A stretch of DNA of 64,000 nt from assembly GCF_019774615.1 (NCBI RefSeq), contig NZ_CP081496.1, forward strand, positions 1,984,001 to 2,048,000, in the 5' to 3' direction. Shown piece by piece: positions 7,721-15,829 of the stretch. Numbering within the stretch: the stretch's first letter is position 1; each line of letters begins with the position of its first letter. Under the pieces are notes generated by a model. The model did not search any database and was not told where the DNA came from. It saw only the letters and a list, made by a program, of their open reading frames with translations. Made by a program: the position numbers and the translations under genes. The stretch comes from Streptomyces sp. BHT-5-2. Lineage in GTDB: Bacteria > Actinomycetota > Actinomycetes > Streptomycetales > Streptomycetaceae.

Positions 7721-8994
7721 GCCGCCGCGTCGTGGTGACCGGACTGGGCGCCGTCTGCGGACTGGGGCTCGACTGGCAGACCATGTGGGAGGGGCTGACC
7801 GCGGGCCGGTCGGCGATCCGCGCCTGGCGGCCGCCCGGCGTCGACGACTTCCCGGTGCGCTACGCCGCGCCCGTCGACGACGCGGAGTTCGCCGCGCGGT
7901 ACGGCGCCGAGGCGGACCCGGCGCGGCCGCTGGAGCGGCGCGCCCGCTTCGGGCTGGCGGCCGCCGCACAGGCGCTGGCCGACGCCGGCATCGACGCCCC
8001 GGGCACGGTGGGCCGGATCGGCACCGCCGTCGGCTCGGGCGTACCGGAGCGCGACCCCTACGAGCTGCTGCACGCGATCGGCGAGGACGGCGCGCCCAGT
8101 TGGCAGACGCTGTTCGCCCGGCGCGACCGGCTGGACCGGGCCAGCGGCCTGTTCTGCACCAACGACGCGCTGGCCGCCGGGATCGCGGCCCGGCACCGGC
8201 TGCGCGGCCCGGCGCTGAACTTCTCCACCGCCTGCGCCGGCGCCACCCACGCCATCGGCCACGGAATGCGGATGATCCGGCGCGGGGAGGTGGACGCGAT
8301 GGTGGTGGGCGGCGCCGACTCGGTGCTGAACCTGCCGACCATGACCGGGCTGCACCTGCTGGGCGCGCCGTCCACCTCCGAGCTGTTCGGGGACCGGCTG
8401 TGCCGGGCCTTCGACCGGGACCGCAGCGGGCTGGTGGCCGCCGAGGGCGCGGCCATGCTGGTGCTGGAGAGCGAGGAGAGCGCCCGCCGGCGGGGTGCGG
8501 CGATCCACGCCGAACTGGCCGGTTTCGGCAGCTCGTTGGACGCCCACCAGGTCACCGCCCCGCACCCGGAGGGGCACGGCGCGGCGCTGGCGATGAGCCG
8601 GGCGCTGGCGGACGGCGGGGTGGTGCCCGAGGCGGTGGACTCCGTCAACGCGCACGGCACCTCCACGCCGCTGAACGACCCGATCGAGACCCGGGCGATC
8701 AAGGACGTGTTCGCGGCCGGCGAGCACTACCGGAAGCTGGCGGTGACCGCCAACAAGACCATGCTCGGGCACCTGATCGCCGCCGCCGGCGCGCCCGAGC
8801 TGATCGCCACCGTGCTGTCCGTCCGGGACGGCATCGTGCCCCCGACGCTGAATCTGGAGAACCCGGATCCGGCCTGCGACCTGGACTACGTGCCGGAGAA
8901 GGCGCGGTACCAGGAGGTGTCGGCGGCTGTGAGCAATTCCTTCGGCTTCGGCGGACTCAACGCCAGTCTGGTGGTGCGTGGTTATGAGCACTGA
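7717..8994 (+). CDS. beta-ketoacyl-ACP synthase, catalytic KS (pair 2)
   Basis: A 425-aa canonical FabF/KAS II-like enzyme: nucleophile Cys173 in FSTACAGATHAIG, His313 in NAHGTST, His352 in NKTMLGH, and SFGFGGLN near the end. It is closer to ordinary KS sequences than the first KS. The ATG (7717) overlaps the upstream stop by 4 bp. It is followed by another cysteine-less homologue overlapping by 11 bp, so the locus holds two KS/partner pairs in series. The two pairs could act on different chain-length windows, or one could make a starter unit; the sequence does not decide. Confidence 0.93.
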   Translation: MSRRVVVTGLGAVCGLGLDWQTMWEGLTAGRSAIRAWRPPGVDDFPVRYAAPVDDAEFAARYGAEADPARPLERRARFGLAAAAQALADAGIDAPGTVGRIGTAVGSGVPERDPYELLHAIGEDGAPSWQTLFARRDRLDRASGLFCTNDALAAGIAARHRLRGPALNFSTACAGATHAIGHGMRMIRRGEVDAMVVGGADSVLNLPTMTGLHLLGAPSTSELFGDRLCRAFDRDRSGLVAAEGAAMLVLESEESARRRGAAIHAELAGFGSSLDAHQVTAPHPEGHGAALAMSRALADGGVVPEAVDSVNAHGTSTPLNDPIETRAIKDVFAAGEHYRKLAVTANKTMLGHLIAAAGAPELIATVLSVRDGIVPPTLNLENPDPACDLDYVPEKARYQEVSAAVSNSFGFGGLNASLVVRGYEH

Positions 8995-10363
8995 CATCGT
9001 TTCGAGCACCGGAACTCCTCCCGGCGCCGACAGCGCCGAGAGCTTCGGCAGCGCCGGGCCCGGCGCGTTCGCCCCCGACGCGATCGTCGTCACCGGCATC
9101 GGCGCCGTGCTGCCCACCGGGCGCGGGCCCGAGGCACTGTGGACGGCGTGGCGGGAGGCGCGGACCGCGCTCTCGCCGTACCAGGACCCCTACGTACGGA
9201 CGCGGAGGATCACCCACTTCGGGCACGTCCCCGCCGAGCTCCAGCAGCTCAGCCGGGACAGCGTCCCCCACAAACTGCGGAAGTTCGGCACCGCGTTCAC
9301 CTTCAACGCGGTGCTGGCCGCCGAGGACGCCATGCGGCAGGCCGGCGAGAGCTGGCAGGCCGTCCCCGAGGAGCGGCGCGGCCTCTACGTCGCCCAGGAC
9401 GACTCCACCGAACTGAGCGTGGCCGCCTTCCACAAGGCGCTCGACCAGGCCCGTACCGACACCTCGCGGCAGGTCGGCGCGGACCTGACGCGGGTGGTGG
9501 CGGAGGCGTTCGGCAACGCCGCGACCTTCAACCCGTTCACCGTCATCCGGGCGCTGAACAACAACACCCTGGCGCTGGTCAGCATCGCCCGGCGGTTCCG
9601 CGGCGACTGCGCGGCCTTCGTCCAGGACGCCGGGGCGGCGCTCGGCGCCCTCCAGCGGGCCGCGTTCAGCCTCCGCCAGGGCGACTGCGACACCGCGCTG
9701 GTCGTCGGCGCCGGCAGCTACAACGAGCCGCTGAAGCTGGCCGCGCAGTACCGTGCCGGCAACCTCACCGCCGGCGCCGACGGCGCCGCCCCGCTGCGCA
9801 GCTTCGACGCCGGGCGGGACGGCACGGTGCTGGCCGAGGGCGCGGTGGCGCTGGTCCTGGAGCGGGCCGGGGACGCCGCGGCGCGCGGGGCCCGCCCGCT
9901 GGTCACGGTGCTCGGCGCGGCGCTGCGGCCGGCCGTGGACAGCGGTGTCGGCCCGGCCGCGCTGGCCGAGAGCGCCCGCGGACTGATGGCCGCGCACGGG
10001 GTGACGCCGGACACCCTCGGCGCCGTCCTGGCCGACGGCAAGGGCACCGTCCACCACGACGCCGCCGAGGCCGAGCTGCTGCGGGCGCTGCTGAAGGACA
10101 GCGGCGTCCCGGTCAGCTCGGTGCGGCCGGTCACCGGCACCCTGGGGGCCGCCGGACCGCTGGCCGAACTGGCGCTGGCGCCCAGCCTGTTCGCCGCCGG
10201 TGAGCTGCCGCCGATCGCGCACCTGGCGACCCCGCCGGACGACGGCACCGACTTCGTCACCGGAACGGCCCGGAAGCGGCGGATCGACACCGTCCTCAGC
10301 CTGCACAGCAGTTTCAACGGGTTCGCGGGCGCCCTGCTCGCCGAGCGGCCGCACCTCGTCTAG
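8984..10363 (+). CDS. ketosynthase-fold protein lacking catalytic cysteine (chain-length-factor-like, pair 2)
   Basis: A 459-aa KS-fold protein. At the nucleophile position it reads AAFVQDAGAALGAL: Gln214/Asp215 replace the Cys context, resembling the glutamine-containing elbow of type II chain-length factors. The NAHGT histidine region is degraded to LADGKGTVHHD and the NKxxxGH motif is replaced by TGTLGAAGPL. The C-terminal LHSSFNGFAG is a relic of the KS SFGFGG loop. The ATG at 8984 lies 11 bp inside the preceding KS gene. It is most likely the inactive partner of that KS. A Ser/Gly-rich 30-residue N-terminal tail precedes the fold. Confidence 0.82.
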   Translation: MSTDIVSSTGTPPGADSAESFGSAGPGAFAPDAIVVTGIGAVLPTGRGPEALWTAWREARTALSPYQDPYVRTRRITHFGHVPAELQQLSRDSVPHKLRKFGTAFTFNAVLAAEDAMRQAGESWQAVPEERRGLYVAQDDSTELSVAAFHKALDQARTDTSRQVGADLTRVVAEAFGNAATFNPFTVIRALNNNTLALVSIARRFRGDCAAFVQDAGAALGALQRAAFSLRQGDCDTALVVGAGSYNEPLKLAAQYRAGNLTAGADGAAPLRSFDAGRDGTVLAEGAVALVLERAGDAAARGARPLVTVLGAALRPAVDSGVGPAALAESARGLMAAHGVTPDTLGAVLADGKGTVHHDAAEAELLRALLKDSGVPVSSVRPVTGTLGAAGPLAELALAPSLFAAGELPPIAHLATPPDDGTDFVTGTARKRRIDTVLSLHSSFNGFAGALLAERPHLV

Positions 10364-10376
10364 GAGACCACCAGTC

Positions 10377-13280
10377 ATGTCCACCACCTCAGCGTTCACC
10401 GAGTTCGTACAGCCGCAGATGGGGCGAGTGTTCACCGCCCTGGGGCTGGACGTCGAGTACGAGCGGGCCGAGGGCAACACCCTCTACCACCGCGACGACC
10501 AGGGCGATCTGGTGCCGGTCCTGGACCTGATGGGCGGCTACGGCTCGCTGATCCTCGGCCACAACCACCCGGAGATCGTCGCCCACGCCAAGGGGCTGCT
10601 GGACCGGAACCGGGCCGTGCACGCCCAGTTCTCACTGCGCGGCGAGGCCGGCCGGCTCGGCGCCGCGCTCAGCGACGTCGTCCGCCGGGAGACCGGCATC
10701 AAGGAGCCGTACCTGGCCACCTTCGGCAACAGCGGCGCCGAGGCCGTCGAGGCGGCCGTCAAGCACGCCGAGCTGGTCCGGGTGACCAAGGCGGCGGCGC
10801 TGGCCGAGGAGACCGCGGCCCACCTGGAGGCGGCCCGGGACGCGGTCCGCCGCGGCGCGGCCACCGTCGACCCGGACGCCTACCAACTGCCGGCCCTCCA
10901 GGGGCAGGTCGCCCCGGCCGCCGGCATCGAGGGGCTGCTGGCCGCGATCGGCGCCCACAACGGGGCGGCGCTGGCCACCAAGCCGCTGTTCCTGGCCCTG
11001 GAGCGGTCCTTCCACGGCAAGCTCGTCGGCAGCGTCCAGCTCACCTACAACACCGGCTTCCGCGCCCCGTTCCAGAACCTCGGCACCCGGGTCCGCTTCG
11101 TCCCCATGGACCGGCCGGAGCTGCTGGACCGGATCGCCGAGGACGAGCGGGTGGTGCTGCTCGACACCGAGGTCGAGGACGGCCGGGTGCGGGTCGTGGA
11201 GCGGGACTTCCCCGCCATCACCGCCTTCATGGTCGAGCCGGTGCAGGGCGAGGGCGGCATCCACGCACTCACCGCCGAACAGGGCCGCGCCATCCGGCTG
11301 TTCTGCAACAAGGTCGGCACCGCACTGATCGTCGACGAGGTGCAGAGCGGCATGGGCCGCTGCGGCGCCTTCCTGGCCAGCTCGCTGATCGGGCTGCGCG
11401 GCGACTACTACACGCTGTCGAAGTCGCTGGGCGGCGGCGTGGCGAAGATCTCGGCGATGCTGGTCCGCCGGTCCCTGTACCAGGGCGAGTTCGACCTGAT
11501 CCACAGCTCGACGTTCGCCATGGACGACTTCTCCTCGTCCGTCGCCCGCAAGGTCGTCGAGATGCTGGAGGCCGACGACGGGAAGGTGTACCGGCGGGTC
11601 GCCGAGCGCGGCGAGCGGCTGGTGGAGATGCTGGCCGACCTCAAGTCCGCCTATCCGGACGTCATCGAGGACATCCGCGGCAAGGGCCTGTTCGTCGGCG
11701 TCCAGCTGCGCGAGCAGGGCGAGGCCCGCTCCATGGTGCTGCGCGGCAGCGCCTACACCGGGGCGCTGGGCTATCTGCTCTCCGGCTATCTGCTGCGCCA
11801 GGAGCGGATCCGGATCGCGCCGACCGGCAGCGCCGGCAACGTGCTGCGCATCCAGCCGTCCGCGTTCCTCACCGACGAGGAGATCGAGCGGCTGCGCGGC
11901 GCGCTGGACCGGCTCTGCCGCATCCTGCGCTACGAGGACACCCTGCACCTGGTGCACCCCGCCAGCGACCGGACGATCCCCAAGCCGCGGGCCGAGATCC
12001 GCGACTTCCGCGGTGCGGTCGAGGGCTACGAGCAGGGCGCGCCGCGCCCGGTGACCGGCCCGGTCCGCAAGGTGGCGTTCGTCAACCACCTGATCACCCC
12101 GGCCCATCTGCGGCAGGTGGACCCGGCGCTGGCCGACCTGAGCGACGCCGCGCTGCGCTCGTTCGTGCTCGGCATGGACCCGGTGAAGAAGGCGGCGCCC
12201 TACCCGGGCGTGCGGATCGACTCGCCGCTGGGCAGCGCCGTGGAGTTCGCGCTGTACCCGCTGATGGTGGGCTCGGAGCAGATGGGCGGCTATCTGGCGT
12301 CCGGGGACGTCGCCGGGATCCGGGCGGACGTCGAGGAGCGGGTGCAGGCGGCCCGCGAGGACGGCTGCGAGGTCGCCGGGCTCGGCATGTACACCTCGAT
12401 CGTCACCAACAACTGCACCTCGCTGAACGTCCCCGGCATCGCGCTGACCTCCGGCAACGCGCTGACCGTCGCGATGGGCGTACAGGCCATGGAGCGCGGC
12501 GCGCGGGACCGCGGCTTCGCGGTCGGCGACGCCACGCTCGCGGTGGTCGGCGCCGCCGGCAACATCGCCTCCGTCTACAGCCAGTTGTTCGCCGAGAAGC
12601 TCAGCCGGATCGTGCTGGTCGGCAGCCGCCGGGACGGCTCCGCGCGGCGGCTGCGGCACACCGTGCACGGCATCTACCAGGAGGCGTGGGCGCGGATCAC
12701 GGAGGGCGGCGAACTGGCCGGCATCCCGGCCCGCCTGACCGAGGAACCGCTGATCGCCAAGTGGCTGGCCGACGGGGCGTCCGCCGAGGACCCGGACGAC
12801 GCCGACCGCGGCCAGGAGATCGCCGCCTACCTGGAGGAGCGGTACGGCCAGGACCCGTTCCTGACCGTCACCCAGGACACCGACGCGCTGCACAAGGCGC
12901 AGCTGGTGCTGTGCGCCTCCAACAGCCCCGAACCGTTCCTGACCGGGGAGCACTTCGCGTCGGACGCGGTGGTCTGCGACATCGCGGTCCCCAACAACGC
13001 GGTGCCGGACCTGGCCGCGCAGCGGCCCGACCTGGCGTACATGCTCGGCGGCATCGTCGCCACGCCCAACGGCGAGAGCCTGCACCCCTCGGCGCGCGCC
13101 TTCCTGGAGGCCGGCCAGCTCTTCGCCTGCATGGCGGAGACCGCGCTGATGGGCCTGGCCGGCCTGGACCGGCACTACTCCTACGGGAACATCAGCCGCC
13201 GGCAGGTCATCGACATTGCCGCACTGGCCGACGCCCACGGGCTGCGGCTGGCCGACTACAAGAGCGCGCACTCCGTGTGA
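10377..13280 (+). CDS. class III aminotransferase fused to acyl-ACP-reductase-like domain
   Basis: A 967-aa two-domain enzyme. Residues about 1-560 are a PLP class III aminotransferase: GNSGAEAVEAA phosphate loop, VDEVQSG with Asp320, and PLP lysine Lys349 in LSKSLGGG. Residues about 620-967 resemble cyanobacterial acyl-ACP reductase: LGMYTSIVTNN, a Rossmann VVGAAGNIAS motif near 725, and FACMAETAL with Cys918 at the place of that family's acylated cysteine. I infer that acyl-ACP is reduced to an aldehyde and transaminated to a primary amine within one polypeptide. The tambjamine enzyme TamH combines the same two activities. The ATG follows TAGGAGA. It lies 13 bp after the KS-partner gene. 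Confidence 0.87.
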   Translation: MSTTSAFTEFVQPQMGRVFTALGLDVEYERAEGNTLYHRDDQGDLVPVLDLMGGYGSLILGHNHPEIVAHAKGLLDRNRAVHAQFSLRGEAGRLGAALSDVVRRETGIKEPYLATFGNSGAEAVEAAVKHAELVRVTKAAALAEETAAHLEAARDAVRRGAATVDPDAYQLPALQGQVAPAAGIEGLLAAIGAHNGAALATKPLFLALERSFHGKLVGSVQLTYNTGFRAPFQNLGTRVRFVPMDRPELLDRIAEDERVVLLDTEVEDGRVRVVERDFPAITAFMVEPVQGEGGIHALTAEQGRAIRLFCNKVGTALIVDEVQSGMGRCGAFLASSLIGLRGDYYTLSKSLGGGVAKISAMLVRRSLYQGEFDLIHSSTFAMDDFSSSVARKVVEMLEADDGKVYRRVAERGERLVEMLADLKSAYPDVIEDIRGKGLFVGVQLREQGEARSMVLRGSAYTGALGYLLSGYLLRQERIRIAPTGSAGNVLRIQPSAFLTDEEIERLRGALDRLCRILRYEDTLHLVHPASDRTIPKPRAEIRDFRGAVEGYEQGAPRPVTGPVRKVAFVNHLITPAHLRQVDPALADLSDAALRSFVLGMDPVKKAAPYPGVRIDSPLGSAVEFALYPLMVGSEQMGGYLASGDVAGIRADVEERVQAAREDGCEVAGLGMYTSIVTNNCTSLNVPGIALTSGNALTVAMGVQAMERGARDRGFAVGDATLAVVGAAGNIASVYSQLFAEKLSRIVLVGSRRDGSARRLRHTVHGIYQEAWARITEGGELAGIPARLTEEPLIAKWLADGASAEDPDDADRGQEIAAYLEERYGQDPFLTVTQDTDALHKAQLVLCASNSPEPFLTGEHFASDAVVCDIAVPNNAVPDLAAQRPDLAYMLGGIVATPNGESLHPSARAFLEAGQLFACMAETALMGLAGLDRHYSYGNISRRQVIDIAALADAHGLRLADYKSAHSV

Positions 13281-13411
13281 GCCTCCCCCGGCCGACGCCG
13301 GGGGTATCCCCCCGGGGCGCCGCACGCGACCCGTCGCAGGCAACCACCGCGTGCGGCGCCCGGCCTCCCCCCACGCCGTACCCCCCAAGGACCCGAAAGG
13401 ACCTCAGCGTC

Positions 13412-14158
13412 ATGGAATTCGCAGGCCAGGTGGCACTGGTGACCGGCGGCAGCCGGGGCATCGGCCGCGCCATCGCGGTCAGGCTGGCGGAGGAGGGCTG
13501 CGCCGTCGCCCTCAACTACCGCAGCGCGACGGCGGAGGCGGAACAGGTCGCCGAGCAGATCGCCAAGCTGGGCCGGAAGGTCGAGCTGTACCAGGGGGAC
13601 ATCTCCGACCCCGAGGTGCCGCGGCGGATCGTCTCCGACGTCCGCGCCGCCTTCGGACGGATCGACGTCCTGGTCAACAACGCCGGGATCACCCGCGACG
13701 AACTGCTGGTCAACCAGCGGCTCTCGGACATCGAGGACGTGCTGCGCACCAACCTCGTCGCCCCCATGCTCACCGTCCAGGCGGTGGCGCCCGCGATGCT
13801 GCGGCAGCGCTACGGTCGGATCGTCAACATCTCCTCCTCGTCCGCCGCCAAGCCCGGCCGCGGGCAGTCCAACTACGCGGCGGCCAAGGGCGGTCTGGAG
13901 TCCTTCACCAAGGCGATGGCGGTGGAGCTGGCCTCCCGGAACATCCTCGTCAACGCGGTCGCCCCCGGCGTCATCAACACCGAGATGACCGACACCATCC
14001 GCGCCCACGGCGAGGACGAGATCATGAGCCGGCTGCTGCTGAAGAAGTACGCCGAACCCGAGACGATCGCCGACGCCGTGGCGTACCTCGCGAGCCCGCG
14101 CAACACCTACACCACGGGCGAGGTACTGCACGTCGACGGCGGCCTGAAGATGGCGTGA
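13412..14158 (+). CDS. 3-oxoacyl-ACP reductase, FabG-like SDR
   Basis: A 248-aa classical short-chain dehydrogenase. The NADP-binding glycine motif TGGSRGIG is at residues 11-18, followed by NNAG, the catalytic serine region NISSSSA, YxxxK as YAAAKGG, and a C-terminal DGGLKMA. Length and sequence match FabG and polyketide ketoreductases, so it probably reduces the beta-keto group left by the KS pairs. The ATG at 13412 follows GAAAGGA. A 131-bp gap separates it from the fusion gene; the next SDR begins 10 bp after its stop. Confidence 0.92.
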   Translation: MEFAGQVALVTGGSRGIGRAIAVRLAEEGCAVALNYRSATAEAEQVAEQIAKLGRKVELYQGDISDPEVPRRIVSDVRAAFGRIDVLVNNAGITRDELLVNQRLSDIEDVLRTNLVAPMLTVQAVAPAMLRQRYGRIVNISSSSAAKPGRGQSNYAAAKGGLESFTKAMAVELASRNILVNAVAPGVINTEMTDTIRAHGEDEIMSRLLLKKYAEPETIADAVAYLASPRNTYTTGEVLHVDGGLKMA

Positions 14159-14168
14159 GGTGCCGGCC

Positions 14169-14987
14169 ATGAGTGACATGAGTGAACTGACCACCCCCGT
14201 CGCGGCCCCGGTACCGGGTGAGCTGGCCGGCCGGACCGCGGTGGTCACCGGCGCCGCCCAGGGCATCGGCCGCGAAGTGGCCCTGCTGCTGGCCGAGTCC
14301 GGCGCCGCCCGGCTGGTCCTGCTCGACCGGGACGCCGCACAGCTGGACACCGTCGCCAAGGAGGTGCGCGACCTCGGCGCGCGGGCCACCGCGCTCGTCG
14401 CGGACCTGCGCGAACGGGAGGCGGTCCGCGGCGCCCTGCGCGCCGCGCTGCGCGCCGCCGGGCCGCTGCACATCCTCGTCAACAACGCCGGCGTCGCCGA
14501 CGAGAACGGCCCGGACGACGAGGAGACCTGGCTGCGGGTGCTGGAGATCAACCTGCACGGCACCTTCGCGGTCACCGCCACCTGCCTGGAACACCTCGTC
14601 GACAAGGGCCGGATCGTCAACGTCTCGTCGATCCTCGGCAAGGCCGGCAAGATGCGGAACACCGCCTACTGCGCCTCCAAGCACGGCCTGATCGGGTACA
14701 CCAAGGGCCTCGCCCTCGACCTCGCCGCCCGCGGCATCACCGTCAACGCCGTGCTGCCGGGCTGGATCGACACCCCGATGCTGCGCCGCGAGATCGCCGC
14801 CTCCGCCGAGGAGATCGGCGCCGACCCGGCACGGATGCTGCGCCAGGCGCGCAAGTCCATCCCGCTGCGGCGGCTGGTGGAGGCCCGGGAGGCCGCCGAG
14901 CTGATCGGCTTCCTGGCCTCCGACCGGGCGGCCGCGATCACGGCGCAGTCCCTGACCGTCGACGGGGGCTACACCCGTGGGATGTGA
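14169..14987 (+). CDS. second SDR-family oxidoreductase
   Basis: A 272-aa SDR with TGAAQGIG cofactor loop, acidic LLDRD at the end of beta-strand 2 (favouring NAD(H)), NNAG, VNVSSILG serine region and the YCASKHG active-site Tyr/Lys. It is only moderately similar to the FabG-like neighbour and has an insertion around EEIGADPARMLRQARK that may form a substrate lid. It could reduce a second keto group, an enone or a cyclic imine intermediate. The ATG at 14169 is placed 8 bases after GAGG. The following thioesterase overlaps its end by 11 bp. Confidence 0.88.
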   Translation: MSDMSELTTPVAAPVPGELAGRTAVVTGAAQGIGREVALLLAESGAARLVLLDRDAAQLDTVAKEVRDLGARATALVADLREREAVRGALRAALRAAGPLHILVNNAGVADENGPDDEETWLRVLEINLHGTFAVTATCLEHLVDKGRIVNVSSILGKAGKMRNTAYCASKHGLIGYTKGLALDLAARGITVNAVLPGWIDTPMLRREIAASAEEIGADPARMLRQARKSIPLRRLVEAREAAELIGFLASDRAAAITAQSLTVDGGYTRGM

Positions 14988-15813
14988 CGGCACGGCGCTC
15001 ACCCTGCCGCGGCCCCGGCCGGCCCCGGCCGCCGACCCCTGGCTGCGCCGGCTGCGCCCGGGGCCGGCGCAGCCCGCGGCCGGCGCCGCCCGGGTCGTCT
15101 GCTTCCCGCACGCGGGCGGCGGTGCCGGCGCCTACCGGCCGCTGGCCACCGCGGTGGCCGCGCGCGCCGCCGGCGGCCGCCCGTACGAGGTGCTGGCCGT
15201 CCAGTACCCGGGCCGGAACGACCGGATCCGGGAGTCCCGCGTCGAGGACCTGCGGGCGCTGGCGGCCGGTGTGCACCGGGCGGTGGCGCCGCTGGCCGGC
15301 CGCCCGCTGATCCTGCTGGGGCACAGCATGGGCGCCCTCGTGGCCTACGAGGTGGCCCGCCTCCTGGAGCGTGCTGGGACCGGCCCGGCGCATCTGCTCG
15401 TCTCCAGTGCCTGGGCGCCGTCCCGGGTGCGCGGCGGCACCGTCCACCTACGGGACGACGAGGGCCTGATAGAGGAGATCCGGCGGACCCGGGGCACCGA
15501 CCCGCGGTTGCTGGACAACCCGGACGTGCTGGCCATGGCGCTGCCGGTGGTCCGCAGCGACTACCGGGCGGTGGAGACCTACCGGGACCGGGCCGGACCG
15601 CCGCTGGCCGCCCCCGTCACCGCGCTGACCGGCGACGACGACCCGCTGGTCGACGTCGAGGACGTGGCCGCCTGGCGGCAGCACACCGCCGGCGGCTTCC
15701 GGCTGCGGGTCTTCCCCGGCGGCGACCACTTCTATCTCTCCGGCCACTGGGCGGAGTTGGCCGACCACCTGGTCACGGCACCGCCGCGACCGGTGGCGGC
15801 GGTGGCCGGCTAG
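14977..15813 (+). CDS. type II thioesterase
   Basis: A 278-aa alpha/beta hydrolase of the external thioesterase family that edits polyketide and peptide assembly lines by removing stalled acyl groups. It shows the oxyanion segment CFPHAGGGAGAY, the nucleophile elbow GHSMG with Ser117, the acid region GDDDPLVD and the catalytic His in GGDHFYL. The GTG at 14977 lies inside the end of the SDR gene. A free-standing TEII suits an ACP-bound pathway whose normal release is reductive, as the aminotransferase-reductase implies. It is the last cluster gene; the convergent cmdA stop is only 17 bp away. Confidence 0.92.
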   Translation: MGCDGTALTLPRPRPAPAADPWLRRLRPGPAQPAAGAARVVCFPHAGGGAGAYRPLATAVAARAAGGRPYEVLAVQYPGRNDRIRESRVEDLRALAAGVHRAVAPLAGRPLILLGHSMGALVAYEVARLLERAGTGPAHLLVSSAWAPSRVRGGTVHLRDDEGLIEEIRRTRGTDPRLLDNPDVLAMALPVVRSDYRAVETYRDRAGPPLAAPVTALTGDDDPLVDVEDVAAWRQHTAGGFRLRVFPGGDHFYLSGHWAELADHLVTAPPRPVAAVAG

Positions 15814-15829
15814 GGCGTGTCCGGTGTCG

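Noticed and set aside
8957..10480. 507-aa minus-strand frame opposite the second KS partner
   Set aside because: Antisense shadow; no recognisable domain and no ribosome site.
10632..13388. 918-aa minus-strand open frame opposite the aminotransferase fusion
   Set aside because: Antisense shadow created by high GC3; no family motifs, whereas the plus strand has clear catalytic residues.
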